A stretch of DNA of 64,000 bases from Berberis thunbergii (Eukaryota; Streptophyta; Magnoliopsida; Ranunculales; Berberidaceae): positions 1 to 64,000 of the forward strand of contig QNQO01002048.1 of assembly GCA_003290165.1 (NCBI GenBank), read 5' to 3'. The position numbers and the translations under genes were made by a program. Below are positions 1 to 11,935 of this stretch, in pieces. Position 1 is the first letter of the stretch, and each line of letters begins with the position of its first letter. Below the pieces are notes generated by a model that saw only the letters and a list, made by a program, of their open reading frames with translations, was not told the origin of the DNA and did not search any database.

Positions 1-1650
1 GCTGCGTGACCAAATAGCTGCGTGACCAAAGAGATGCGAAGCAACCTGCATCACCAAATACGATACATACTTTGTGCATTCAATTCTTAGATAACTAATA
101 CGAAACAGAGGATTGTTTCAAAGAGAAATAGAGTAAACAGAGATTTGAGAGTACTTACAGAGATGAATGAGAAGTGTTTTTGCGTGAGGAGAGTGATCAC
201 AGATTTGTGAGAGGGAGTGCAAGATGAGAGAGATTTGTGAGCGCGGGAGTGAGTTGAGTGTTTCAAAGCACCTTAGCAACCACAAAGAGGAATTTCAATC
301 AACATATATTGTGCTTTATTAGGAATTTAGCAGTGTTTGTTCACATAAAGCTTTTAATAGAAAAAGAAATGAGTGTTTCAATGCACCTTACACAAATGCA
401 TCTACAACACTACAGCCTTAGACAAATAAATCAATGATTACTACTTTATAACAACAAATTAAAATGAAGGCAAGTATGTTTACCTTCAAAATAAAGAGAG
501 AAAAGTGAGGGAGGATCAATGATGAAGGACTTGTGAAACAGTCCTCAAGCCTGCATTTGAACGTCTTGTTATGAGAACTTAAACAATTTGAATAATTTGA
601 AACACTCAATGCACCAAAAGAAACTTAAACAATTTGAAACACTCAATGTACATTTTTCAAACACTCAATTTCAAACAACTGGGCTGAAGAGATATCATAA
701 ACCTCTTCTTATGAGAATGTAAACTGAACCAATGAGGAAATCAAAACCATCACTGTCCAACAATCAAAACCATCACTGTCCAGACGACGGGCACTTTAAA
801 TCAAGATCACCATTAGAACTCCCTTAGTCCCTTTGGACTCAATAATCATAGAGGAATTTAAATCTAATGACCTTTAATCATAGAGGAATTTCATCAAACA
901 AAGAGCCTTTAAATAGAAAATGACTAACTCTTAAGAGATGTTTACGACCTACTAACATGGGTTATAAGACATAACCTATAATACTGACTAACTCTCTACC
1001 AACAACCTTATGTGAGAATAGAATCGAATCGGTTTAAAACGGTAAAAGAGAGGGTTGGCACTGAATCCCAGGGCGAATAGAATCGAAAATTAGGAACATT
1101 TTGAAGCATAAAAGAATAAAAGAAGCAACTGATAGACTGACCCAACTGATAGACTGACCCAACTGATAGACCGCAACCTCAGGAATAGGAAAATGATTTT
1201 TTTATCCTTTGTTGACATACACCACAGAAAAAGTTTTCATTTGTATTGCAGGTTTGCTTAATCAAGAAAGGAGAATTCCAGATGTCTTGAATAAGAACAG
1301 CTCCCATGCAATGTAATGTTTCCGATGAAATAGAAAGTAAGAACAAAGAAACAGTTTAGAGTTGAACCTTATTATTTTTCATTCAATTAGTTGAATTCTT
1401 CATTCCAAAGCATATCATCTCAATGCACTATGATTAGTCGCTTTATTAACAGCCAATTGAAAAAAGTTGAGTATCGGGAAAACTATCCACCAAGTGAAAA
1501 ATGCTGTGGCAGTAAACTTTCACAGTAAAATGGCATAGACATTTCTTGAATATTCCTACATGCGAATTCTGGAATCAAGTCATCTGAGTTGAAGTTTCCT
1601 CTGTCAGTTGGTACTGAACGTTTATTAGATATGGGGCAATCCTAAACACG
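1..1650. other. gene-free AT-rich stretch
   Basis: I see no supportable gene here. The only structure is short: an almost perfect tandem triplication of a 16-bp unit (ccaactgatagactga) at about 1128-1175, and a short direct repeat of a sequence containing aaaccatcactgtcca at 745-782. All reading frames are short and frequently interrupted. Confidence 0.6.
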
Positions 1651-1694
1651 CACGATGAAAAACGCGCACGATGAAAAAACACGATTAGGAGAAC

Positions 1695-1983
1695 TCTGTG
1701 CTGCAGTGTGCTTCGCAGACTGAAATAGCAGCGCGCAGTGTGCTTCGCAGACTGAAATAGAAGGGCACCATGTGCTGCAGTGTGCTTCGCAAACCTCGCT
1801 GAAGCAACACCGCAACCACTTAGAACCCTGTCCTTCACGCCGAAACAGCAGCGCACCCTGTCTGCAGGGTATTCCACGCTAAAATATCACCGCACTCTGT
1901 GCTGCAGTGTGCTTCGCAGACTGAAAAATCATCGCAAAGTGTGCTTAGCAGACTGAAATAGCAACGCACTATGTGCTGCTATT
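1695..1983. repeat. degenerate tandem repeat, about 35-45 bp unit
   Basis: Imperfect units built on tgtgcttcgcagactgaaat recur at about 1709, 1739, 1779, 1909 and 1939, alternating with gctgcagtgtgc and cgcac segments. The array is more GC-rich than its surroundings. The open frame across it on the - strand is a by-product of the repeat, so I do not call a gene. Confidence 0.6.
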
Positions 1984-2119
1984 TCAAGCCTGACACTCTC
2001 CTAGGAAATATCTACGCATCCCCATGATCAAGCCTGGACACTCTCCTAGGAAAATCAGTCCCATCGAAAGAGGACGGGGGATAGATTTAAAATTACCACT
2101 CAGCCTAGAAAAAACAGAG

Positions 2120-2290
2120 CGTACCCTGTTTGCTGCTGCTGTTGCTGCGCTGCGAATGTTGCTGCTGTTACGCGGGTTCTGCTGATGCTGCTGCTGCTGC
2201 GTTGCCGCTGCTGCTGCTACTGCTGCGCTGTTGCTGCTGCTGCTGTTCTGTTTTGCTGCTGCTGTTCTGTTTTGCTGCTGTGTGTCGCAG
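2120..2290. repeat. imperfect CTG/GCT triplet array
   Basis: A run of GCT, TGC and GTT triplets, interrupted by cgctgcg and ttctgtttt, extends over about 170 bp. It reads as poly-Leu/Cys/Ala on one strand and Gln/Ala/Asn-rich on the other, which creates long spurious frames on both strands. No conserved domain flanks it. Confidence 0.7.
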
Positions 2291-3707
2291 CGTTGTCGAC
2301 ACGGCCTGAAGAGTCTGTTTTGTTTGTTTTTCTGAGTGATGCGGTTTTGATTAGCTTGCGGCCAGCTGAGATGTTGCGGCACGCGGTTTGGAGAGTGTAT
2401 GCGGGTGTTTTGGGCAGTCCGGTGTAATTTCTGGCTTTGTCGTAGGAACGCGCGTAGTGCTGCGTGTTATACGGCTGCGAAACAGATATTGCGGGTGCTG
2501 TCCGGGTTGTTGGGAGCTGACTGTGAGCGGATTTCAGTTGTTTTTGCTTTAAGGAATTTCTATATGATTTAAAATGGATAAACAATAGGAATAACTATCA
2601 CATTGTCCTAATCCAACACATTAGAGAAAATGCATATTCAAAAAAAAAAAACGTTTGTAAACAAAACCATAACCCTTTGATAACAAAGAAGATAGATGGC
2701 ATATTCAAAATGCATACTTTGTTGATTGATTATTCAAGATCAAACTTAAAGTCGGAACAATTCCTCTTGATCCAGAAACCGCCCTATAAATAGTGAACCT
2801 TGACAATTTATATATTCATCAGGACTGTCCCTTCATTTTCCATAATCGTTCTACTTCTTAAACTCAACAGTCTGATATCCAGGTGCACACATCGGAATAT
2901 CATGGTGGTTGAATACAAATCCTTTCATGTATTAAACAAACCACTAAACCTAGTTTTGATCTCTTGTGCCATGGATGGTTTGAACATTTGCGCACATATG
3001 AAGAGAGTGTGCATTTGAGCGAATCATTGAACTAAAGTGAAAAGTTTACTTTGTGAATCATTTGAGAAAATTTCTTAGGTAACTAATACGAATTAAATAA
3101 GAAACATATTTTGTGCATCAATTCTTTCACTACTTAAATGGGTATGAAGTTCACAAACCCCAATTCAACCAAACAAACCTTAAATGGGTCTGAACCTATA
3201 AATCACAAACCAAAAACCATAACACCTCAACAATCAAAACCTTGCTGTTCCTGCAAGCAAGTTGCCTGCAAGCAAGCAAGCTGTCTGGATGCCTGCAGGC
3301 AAGCAAGCTGCCTGGATGCATATTTTGTGCATCAATTCTCAGATAACTAATACGAAATAAATAAGATGGATTGAACATTTGCGCACATATGAAGAGAGTG
3401 TGCATTTGAGCGAATCATTGAACTAAAGTGAAAAGTTTACCAAACTCCTCCTAACGTTGTTTCAATTAGGGCACGTGAAACTACCATTTGTTTGATGAAT
3501 ATTTGAAGAATCAGTTTCGCGCAGATGAGCCATGCCCGCGTTGCCGCGAAAACTCAGCCAGCTCATGTATGCCTCTTACAGTTTTCCGTGGCGGATGTAC
3601 GCCGTATGACATTGGTCCAGCACCAATAAACCTGCCACTCTCCTTGTTCTAAGTTACGGGGGAAGAAGAAACCAAAACTCCTCCAAACGAACTTAAAATT
3701 CTTTGAG
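2291..3707. other. gene-free stretch with a 69-bp direct repeat
   Basis: No gene is supported. A nearly perfect 69-bp direct repeat lies at 2981-3049 and 3372-3440, 391 bp apart. The words ctaatacgaaa and tttgtgcatcaattct also recur at about 66-100, 3085-3125 and 3325-3360, linking this stretch to the first bases of the window. Confidence 0.6.
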
Positions 3708-4460
3708 CATCCATTGAACTGTTCTGATGCTTGCAGGCAGTGTAGGCATCTTGCTTGGTTGCAGGCAGCATGCTTGCAGGCAGGCAGGAAGATTGCTCGC
3801 ATGCAGGCAGCATGCTTGAACAGCCAGGTAGGCGTAGTGGTCAATTTTTTAACGTACTTATATAGTACTTATATTGAGGGAGGAAGGCAGATTGCTTGCT
3901 TGCAGACAGGCAGGCATGAAGATTGCTCGCTTGCAGGCAGCATGCTTGAACCGGCAGGTAGGCTTAGGAGTAATTTTTTAAACGAACTTATATAGTACTA
4001 AAAAAATTTGGCCACTTGAATGATAGGGACGGTGAATTTAAAATTTTGTTACCTTCCATTGAAGTGTTCTGATGCTTGCAGGGAGGCAGGCAGGCAATTT
4101 GCTTGCTTGCAGGCAGCATGCTTGAATAGGCAGGCAGGCTTAGTGGTCATTTTTTTAACGAACTTATATAGTACTAAAAAGATTTAACAACTTCATGGAA
4201 GGGACAGTGAACTTAAAGTCTGTTACCTTCCATTGAAGTGTTCTGATGCAGGCAGGCAGCTTGCATGCTTGCAGGCAGACAGGCTGTTTGCTTGGTTGCA
4301 GGCAGCATGCTTGAACAGGCAGGTAGGCTTAGTGGTAATTTTTTAACGAACTTATATAGTACTAAAATATTTAGCACCTTCATGGAAGGGACAGTGATCT
4401 TAAAAGTCTTTTACCTTCCATTGAAGTGTTATGATGCTTGCAGGCTTAGTCGAAGAGACA
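3708..4460. repeat. tandem array of about 175-190 bp units rich in GCAGGCAGG
   Basis: The landmark ttccattgaa.tgttctgatg recurs at about 3709, 4055, 4229 and 4417, and the landmark aacttatatagtact recurs at about 3854, 3985, 4161 and 4349. Units are therefore about 175-190 bp, with an internal rearrangement in the first. Each unit has a GC-rich half built from ttgcaggcaggcagg and cagcatgcttgaa, and an AT-rich half. There is no coding signal beyond frames forced by the repeat. Confidence 0.75.
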
Positions 4461-4798
4461 TGCAAAAACTAAATCATTATATCACCAAATTAATTGGCAT
4501 AAGGAAGATTAAATTGGTGTTCCCTGTTGCTACAGTATCTGGACAGTTTCTCGCCAGCCTAAAAACTAAAAATAAGTTGGGGAACTTTTCATTATAGTAT
4601 TTAGAAGCTGTTTGTTTCATTTGGATGTACTAAGTTACAAACCATAATGAATAACCTAATATTATGCTCAAAGGAATGGGCCTAATTCTTTTGTTATGAT
4701 CACAGGAATGGTTAAAGTTTAAGAAAGCTTACATTTATACATATACCGTAGAGTTGCTCTAAGGCTCATTGCATATTATAATTATTCTCATCTACTAC

Positions 4799-4800
<2 letters not shown>

Positions 4801-4871
<71 letters not shown>

Positions 4872-4872
4872 T
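4801..4872. repeat. (ACACAT)12 microsatellite
   Basis: A perfect hexanucleotide repeat, acacat, runs for about twelve uninterrupted copies. Confidence 0.95.
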
Positions 4873-6914
4873 GAAAAAACAGGAAAAGTCCAACATGCTA
4901 ATTGCTAACAACCTTTATGAAAGGGAAACAGTGTAACAAAATATAGTAAAAATAACCAACTTTCTGAGAAATAGTACCTGATTTCGTTCAACAGGACCTG
5001 ATTTAGTGAAATATTTGTATTTATCCCTTCCCTTATCGATCACACGTGCGAGTAAAGTTGCGGGAGAATCATTTTGGAAGAGAACCTGCATTATGCATGA
5101 TCAGTTTCAAAGTAATAAAGCAATATGAAATGGACATAATGAAAATTAATCATGGCAAAGAAACATGGCACATCTATGGAAAATTTCTGCAGTGGAGCTC
5201 TGCAGTATATTCACTTGCATTGCAGTATCTATGGCTCAGTCAAGTTAGAAATAAGTATTTTAAGCCTAATAAGCTGGATTTTTGGCTATATTTTGCCCGC
5301 ACTTGCCACCAAACTAATAGGTTTTAGGTCAACGACCTCTTCAGGGATAAGCTATTACGATTATATCCTTAAAAGATGGATCTTTAAAATTCTTCCACCA
5401 TACACATAAAAGAACACTGAATAAAACTTATTGGGGAATCCATCCGGGTCAGGGCTCTATTTCAGTTTATATGACCTCCTTTTTATAAAAGGGCCATTCA
5501 CACCAACCCCGGTCCTCGGATGAAATAGGATCAAAATCCAAATGCACAAATGGTTCTCATATGAAATCAATAACATGAAAATGGTTCACATACGAAATAG
5601 GATCATAATGGTCCTCGGAGGAAAATGCACAAATGCACAAATGGTTCCCATAGGAAATATGATCAAAATCCAAAAGCACAATTGGAACACAATGTAATAG
5701 CATAACTTGATTATATCAATTTCAAAACAGCAAATCTTGGAGCACACAATTAACATAATTTTGGAGGATAATTCCACTCTATATTATCACTCTTAAATGA
5801 TTTGGGTTTAACGGGGGTTTATGATTATGGGTTCCATTGATTGGTCGATTGGTTACCAAAAACAAAAAAACAGGGAAGCCATCAGAAACAAAAAATTACT
5901 TTATCTGTAATTAAGTCAATAATTTGTGTTATGAAAGGATAATAGCTTTGGCTAAGACTTCTTGAGGAATTTTGTTGGAGTAAAGGTGAAAACCTTAACA
6001 ACATTTTTGCAATCAAAATTAATGCAAGTTGAATTGGGTTGCACCCATTTTAGTCGACTTTAAACTAAGAACTCTTAAAATACCTTTACCATTTGTTGGT
6101 TGGAGCTAGTTTGTGTTCGCTAAAACCTGGGGATATAATCGCCAACAATGCAGAAATTCCATTCCGCACAATTGGCATAGTCCAGAATATTTACCATAAT
6201 AATTGGTATGCATGTAAGAATCATGAAATTATGGCAGGGGTTTATAACTATTACGATCGAGTCCATATATCCTGATATTTTCTAAACGTGTAATGTTATA
6301 TTGAATATGTTTCTGAATATTGATCTTGCACTCTTGTGAATATTTGACATCTTGCAATGGTTTTGTTATAATCTGTGTATGGAGAAAACTGCTTGGTTTT
6401 ATGAATCTAAACCATTGTAATTATTATAAATGATTGATTGTGTATGGAGAAAATTTCTTGGTTTTATGAACCTAAACCATTAATCTAGCAATGGATTTGA
6501 TAAACATGTTCAATTCCTCCAATTCTTGCTAGATGATGATTTTGGTGACGTAGTTTTTTTTTTTTTTTTTTAATCAGCACAACTCAAGAGACAATATATT
6601 AAGAAACAATACACCAAAAAGCACTAAACGTGCTACCAAATCGCCCAAGGGCCAAGGCCACTATTATACTTTACCGTTTCAAAACAAACATTGATGAAAC
6701 CACCCCACGATTTCCCTCACCATTGCAATGCTGCTCTTACAAATCTGATCCACATTCATGTGCTTAGTGCTTAATGAGAAAAAATTTGTTGGCGATGAGA
6801 TTTGGTGCTTACAAAATTTGTTGATTCAGACAACCCCACTCAACTTCATAGAGGAATTTCATCAAATACATATTGTGTTTTATATAAATTGGTCACAGAA
6901 AGCTTTTAAATCAC
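4873..6914. other. gene-free stretch
   Basis: No gene is supported. A 60-codon open frame at 6093-6275 (+) has natural-looking composition (LKPGDIIANNAEIPFRTIG, then YHNNWYACKNHEIMAG), but I recognise no family and see no splice-linked partner exon. It may be a relic of a coding exon. A poly-T tract lies near 6551-6571. Confidence 0.45.
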
Positions 6915-7280
6915 GCAGAGAGCAAGATGGAGTTGATTACCCCATCAAAAACGCAGAGAGCAAGATGGAGTCCTTCACGCAGCAAATCACGGCGAGAGGT
7001 GGAATCCTTCAAGCAGCAAATCACGCAGAGAGGTACTACTTGACGCAACAAATCACGCGGAGGAGAAGATGGTGAAGCAGAGAGGTTGACTCCTTGAAGC
7101 AGAGAGGATGTCTCCTTCACGCAGAGAGCGGTAGATTCCTTCACGCAGAGAGGGGGACTCCTTCACGCAGCAGAGGAGAAGAAGGATTCCTTCACGCAGC
7201 AGAGGAGAAAATGGAGAAGCAGAGAGGTGGAGAAGGGTTGAGAAAATGGAGAAGCAGAGAAGTCCAGAGGTGGAGAGTGG
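6915..7280. repeat. degenerate minisatellite with tccttcacgcagcagagg core
   Basis: Variants of tccttcacgcag followed by agagg or cagaggagaa recur about ten times in both close and loose spacing. The segment is purine-rich. Open frames on both strands come from this repetition. Confidence 0.6.
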
Positions 7281-7737
7281 GAGGGAAAGAGAGTTTGAAA
7301 TGGAGAGGGGTGAGTTTGAGTTGAATTGTGTGAGTTTGGTTGTTTAAGTTTGGCATAAACACAAAGGTTGCCACGTAGGACAAACACACCCATTGTCACT
7401 GTTCATGAACAGTAAAAATGCAATGTGAAATGTTAGATAGATATATATACACTTTTTGCCATAATAGATAATTTGGTAAGCAAAGGAGGTTGCATTCAAA
7501 TCAAATGCATAATTCAGACTTGATGAGTCACAAAATTTAACAGAAAATGTAATCCGATTAAAAGCCTACCATGGACCCGAAATCGACTTTGTCCTAAAGT
7601 GTGAGTGACTTGTGGAGCTTGAGAGTTTGCACCCCACCATGGCCTGCTTTTACTTGGGTCTTGAGCAATAATCCATTGAAGTTGAGAAGAATTTAGGGGC
7701 AAAACCCAGATGCTTTGTAGAACTTTGACTACTTTCC

Positions 7738-7747
7738 TCTATAAATT
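7738..7747 (+). promoter_or_regulatory. TATA box of peptide-gene copy A
   Basis: The sequence tctataaatt lies about 75 bp upstream of the ATG at 7815. The surrounding block (7514-7814) is conserved in copies B, C and D and partly at 32.2 kb, which argues that it is the family promoter. Confidence 0.6.
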
Positions 7748-7814
7748 CAGCAAAAATATTTGCTCAATTCTCATCAGTCTAGCTCTCTGTTTTCGAGCAC
7801 TAGAACAAGAGAAA

Positions 7815-7882
7815 ATGGGGCTATTTACGCGATTATTGAGTTTGTTTTTCATGTTACTTCTTGTATCTCAAGTTTCTTGCAG
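7815..7882 (+). CDS. signal-peptide exon of secreted-peptide gene, copy A (exon 2 uncertain)
   Basis: The 68-nt exon starts at an ATG in the context agaaaatggggc. It encodes MGLFTRLLSLFFMLLLVSQV, then S-C, and ends at a GT donor (AG/gttagc) in phase 2. Charged and polar residues followed by a long Leu/Phe core and a short polar end fit a cleavable ER signal peptide. Exon length, phase and donor position match the complete copies at 27.0, 30.2 and 39.5 kb. No Pro-rich second exon follows. The nearest acceptor, tttatag at about 7920, would leave an intron of only about 38 bp and a short unrelated tail ending near 7960. The copy may therefore be truncated, although its exon 1 is intact, unlike B and C. 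Function is not known; a secreted peptide precursor is inferred from architecture. Confidence 0.5.
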
Positions 7883-8352
7883 GTTAGCGATTTTTTATTT
7901 ACTTATTTATTTATTTATAGCAAATTGGAAATATCAAAAGTGAAGATGGCCATGACTTAGCGTAAGTTTTTTGAGCGTTGATGGTAATTTTTGGTATATA
8001 CCTATTTTTATGTTTTGCAACGGACAATTAATTACCAACAACGCTAAAAAAGGTATATACAAAAATAAATACTTATTTATACTTATTTATTTATTTATAG
8101 CGGAGTTTATTAATTACAATCAACGCTCAAAAAGGTATATCCAAAAATAAATACTTATTTTTATGTTGGCGATTTTATGTTTTATATATACTTATTTATT
8201 TATTTATAGGGCAGTTTATTAATTATCCGTTGCAAAATATAAAAATAGGTATATACAAAAAATTACCATCAACGCTGAGCCATGGCGAGCCTCACTTTTT
8301 GAAATTTCCCATTTTCTATAAATAAATAAATAAGTAAAGAAAAAATTGTAAC

Positions 8353-8423
8353 CGGCAAGAAACTTGAGATACAAGGAGTAACATGAAAACCAAACTCAAT
8401 AATCACGTAATTAATATCCCCAT
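8353..8423 (-). pseudogene. secreted-peptide gene copy B, nonsense-mutated exon 1
   Basis: This is the right-arm counterpart of copy A. Its exon is 71 nt because of an in-frame three-base insertion. The seventh codon is TGA where copy A has CGA, consistent with deamination of a CpG. The exon end reads TGC-CG before gt instead of TGC-AG. Promoter and TATA box are preserved at 8424-8760. The signal peptide cannot be translated, so only an RNA role would remain. Confidence 0.7.
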
Positions 8424-9099
8424 TTTCTCTTGTTCTAGTGCTCGAAAACAAAGAGCTTGACACTGATGAGAATTGAGCAAATATTTTTGCTGAATTTATA
8501 GAGGAAAGTAGTCAAAGTTCTCTCAAGCATCTGGGTTTTGCCCCTAAATTCTTCTCAACTTCAATGGATTATTGCTCAAGACCCAAGTAAACGCAGGCCA
8601 TGGTGGGGTGCAAACTCTCAAGCTCCACAAGTCACTCACACTTTAGGACAAAGTCCTAAAGTGGATTTCGGGTCCATGGTAGGCTTTTAATCGGATTAAA
8701 TTTTCTGTTAAATTTTGTGTATTAGCGAGGACTCATCAAGTCTGATAATTATGCATTTGAATGCAACCTCCTTTGCTTACCAAATTATCTATTATGGCAA
8801 AAAAAAGAAAAAAAAATCTAACAAAGCATGTCTTATCTGATGTGTCGCGTAAAATATATATGAAGATTATATTACTAAGCATGTCTTATCTGATGTGCGC
8901 GCGAGATATATATGGTTAGTAGGTATTATTAAAATCAAAGAGAATGAAGTAGGGTTTGGTTGGAAGGAGATTGAAAGTGGGTGTATAGGATGACAAACGT
9001 AAAAAAAAAAAAAACTATTAGCTAAGTCCACGTCCTTTTTCCCTTTTGATTGCAACATTTGGACCACACTGCAGGTTCTATAGCACCTGGACCTCCATG

Positions 9100-9640
9100 G
9101 GTAAGAAGTGATTTGACTCTCAAACCTTTGGGGACATAATGTTTTTGACTCCGTTCATGGTTTGCTTCACAAAACTCTCATTGAGAATACTTTCAATCCC
9201 CTTGTTATACAGGCTCCCCCAAATTCCATGTATGGTCCTTTGTTGGAGAGCAACTCTATCCGGCTGGACACCCTCCAAGTTAAACTGGCATGTGTTAGCA
9301 ATCATTGTTTATCAACCAACTTCGTTCTCAATCACTCTTCTTCTTTATAGACACATTCAGTGATTGTCAGTTTTGATGCATGTTTCTTTGATTCTTATAA
9401 ACAGGGAGCAGTAGGAATCTTTGTTGTGGATCTCAGAGGTTTGATATGTGCCAGTCTTGCTTGCTCAATTACAGGTTCAGTCTTGAATAGCACCATGGCA
9501 GAAGCATATGCAGTGGAAGCAGCTCTTTTGATGTTCTTAGCGCAAAAGTGGCAAACATGACTTTTCTAAGCAACTCAGCAAATCTTTTGTTAGCCGTTCA
9601 GGAGAAAAATCCACCTTTTGTTATGGATTGGGTCTGATGC
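9100..9640 (+). pseudogene. LINE relic: RNase H-like domain
   Basis: One frame, broken by a stop near 9348, contains FDACFFDSYKQGAVGIFVVD, then ASLACSI and STMAEAYAVEAAL. This is the plant LINE-type RNase H pattern: the first catalytic Asp in the FDA strand, G.G.V.RD.G-like strands, and Glu in the AEAxAxxxAL helix. Reverse transcriptase is not seen next to it. It is a dead, truncated copy. Confidence 0.7.
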
Positions 9641-9699
9641 CCAATCATCAATAATATTAGACGTCTACTTTATTTGTTGCTCCCTGGATGAACTTGTAA

Positions 9700-11389
9700 A
9701 TATTTAAGTGAGTTGCTATGTGTACCCAACTATTTAACTTGGTTGCACAAACTCTTTGTTGCACCGAAGTTTTGACTTTGTTGCACCAACCTAAATATGT
9801 AACACTGACTTGTCACTATTTGTCAATTAAAACCATTGTTTAGGAGAGTTAGTTGGCTCTTGAAAGAAAGACAATAGTGAATATTATCTGTAACACAAAA
9901 ATCTATTCACACATTAGTTAAATTTCAATCTTCGTATAAACATTATAGAGACCAACCATCATTTCAAATTCTATAATAGATAATAAACACCATGGTATTT
10001 TATTTATTTATTCAAAGCAAACGTGGTTCTAAAGATCCTCGAACCTTAATATTATGGTAGTTTGTAAAAATAAGAAATGCACATCAAAAGACTATTTTAT
10101 TTTTTATTTTTATTTGGAAGGCGAGTTGGGTTTTCAGGATTCCATAACCTATTAAAGACCATAATTGGTCAATGCACCATAAACTAATAAACATACCGCC
10201 GGCTGGGTGCACCCCCCACCCCTCCCTAAAAATTTTACAAACTCATATTTGCTATAGTGAATTTGTGGGTAATAGTTGCATATTTAACTAATTGCCCCTT
10301 AGAATTTTGTTAAATTTTTTTTACCCCTTCCATACTTTTCCATCCCGCTCCATCATTGACTTTACGTACTATTTCTTCTGTTTAATGCATTTGTGCCCTT
10401 AAAAAAAAAAAAAAAAAAAACTAGGTCCACCGAAGCAGAGAATTTTTTTAATAATAGGTGATGAGTCATTCATTGCATTATTAAAATAAAATTTTCAATT
10501 AGCAGTGGAAGGAATAAACGGGTCTTAATTTGTTTCTCTTTGGACAGTAGGCAATAGGATGTTTGCGTGAGAATCAAAGCACATTGTCTTTTTTTTTTCT
10601 GTTGAAATGAAAGCACATTGTCAATAGAGTCTTTGAGGCTGAGTGGGTTGGACGGGTGGGGCTTAGAATAAAGTCATTGCTCCCTTTTGCATCTCATTTC
10701 AATCTTTTGGTCGGGAACATAACACCATTTCATAGACTTTGACTCAATACAGGGACACGCTTTTTGGGTTACCCATTATTTTCAACCTTGCAATATTGTT
10801 TGTTTTTATTTCAAACCCACAACAAAATAACTAATAAAAATATACATTTAAAATAATAAAATGCAATATGTAGCTAATAAATATTTAGCTATCACCAAAG
10901 TAATAATTTATGGTGAAAGTAGCTAATAAATATCCAGCAAAACAAATGAAATTGGTGAATTAATGGATGAACAAACATGATATCAACAATAATAACAACA
11001 GCGGCAAATTCATTTTGAGGTTCGGCATACATACTTGAGACGAGATCAGGCAACATTTGCACAACAGTTGCGTTAATCAATAGGCTTTGTGGAGGAATAA
11101 TTTGAACCTACTTACTGATTAGCGCACTTAGCTTACCATGGAACACTTTTAACATTCTGATATTAATTTGAACTAATGATGGTATGCTTGACTCAGACTT
11201 AATTTGTTTTGGTTGTTGCAATTTATTGGTGAGAAATTAATGGCTTGAATTCGCTGAACAAAATGCAGGCAATATAAAAAAAATTAGGCCATGCTTGGTC
11301 ACCATAGATCGATCCACCGTAAATGCAAATGATTTAATTCGTAAATGTTTTTTCAAAACAAATACATTTTCACCTTATTTTCAATATGA
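9700..11389. other. gene-free stretch
   Basis: AT-rich sequence without a supportable gene. Poly-A tracts lie near 10400-10420 and short A/T runs are frequent. Confidence 0.5.
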
Positions 11390-11935
11390 TTGGTGATGAA
11401 TGAAAAGCGCATGCTACCCAACAGCCAGCTTTAATTTTTGAAATTTCCCATTTGCTATAAATAAATAAATAAATAATCACTAACCTGCAAGAAACTTGAG
11501 ATACAGGGAGAAACGTGAAAAACAAACTCAATAATCACGTAATTAATATCTCTATTTTCTCTTGTTCTGGTGCTCGAAAACAAAGAGTTTGACACTGATG
11601 AGAATTGAGCAAATATTTTTGCTGAATTTACGGAGGAAAGCAGTCAAAGTTCTACAAAGCATGTGGGCCGGTTTTGCCCCTAAATTCTTCTCAGCCAGAA
11701 TGGGACTTCAATGGACTTTTCCTCAAGACCCAAAGTAAATGCAGGCTATGGTGGGGTGCAAACTCTCAAGCTCCACAAGTATATCACACTGTAGGACAAG
11801 GTCGATTTAGGCTTTTAAACGGATTGAATTTTCTGTTAAATTTTGTATATTAGCGACTCGTCAAGTCTAACCATTTTAATGCAACCTCCTTTGCTTACCA
11901 AATTATCTATTATGGCAAAAAATAAATAATCTAAC
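11390..11935 (-). pseudogene. secreted-peptide gene copy C with promoter
   Basis: This copy is homologous to the 8.28-8.80 kb arm in the same orientation. It has the family promoter (about 11640-11860) and an exon 1 of 71 nt at 11555-11485 (-). The start codon is ATA instead of ATG, and it shares with copy B both the three-base insertion and the TGA seventh codon. The donor AG/gttagt is intact. B and C are therefore sister copies derived from an already broken ancestor. The CACTA element begins 22 bp beyond its promoter flank. Confidence 0.75.

Larger units (their letters stand above)
7453..8806. repeat. 1.35-kb inverted repeat (palindrome) carrying peptide-gene copies A and B
   Basis: The left arm, about 7453-8034, is matched in reverse complement by about 8216-8806. 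Outer ends are ttgccataatagataatttgg and its complement; inner ends are gttgatggtaat and its complement. The loop of about 180 bp contains shorter repeats of its own (aaataaatacttattt). Each arm holds the whole promoter, TATA box, 5' leader and signal-peptide exon of the small secreted-peptide family. Differences are a few substitutions and short indels. Read-through transcription would give a long hairpin RNA. Confidence 0.85.

Noticed and set aside
1984..2585. Gln/Asn-rich frames on the - strand resembling a poly-Q protein
   Set aside because: They follow directly from the CTG-type triplet array, which gives open frames on both strands, and have no conserved flank.
7163..7399. Ser/Phe/Pro-rich frames opposite the purine-rich minisatellite
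   Set aside because: Repeat-driven composition on both strands; no start, domain or splice context.
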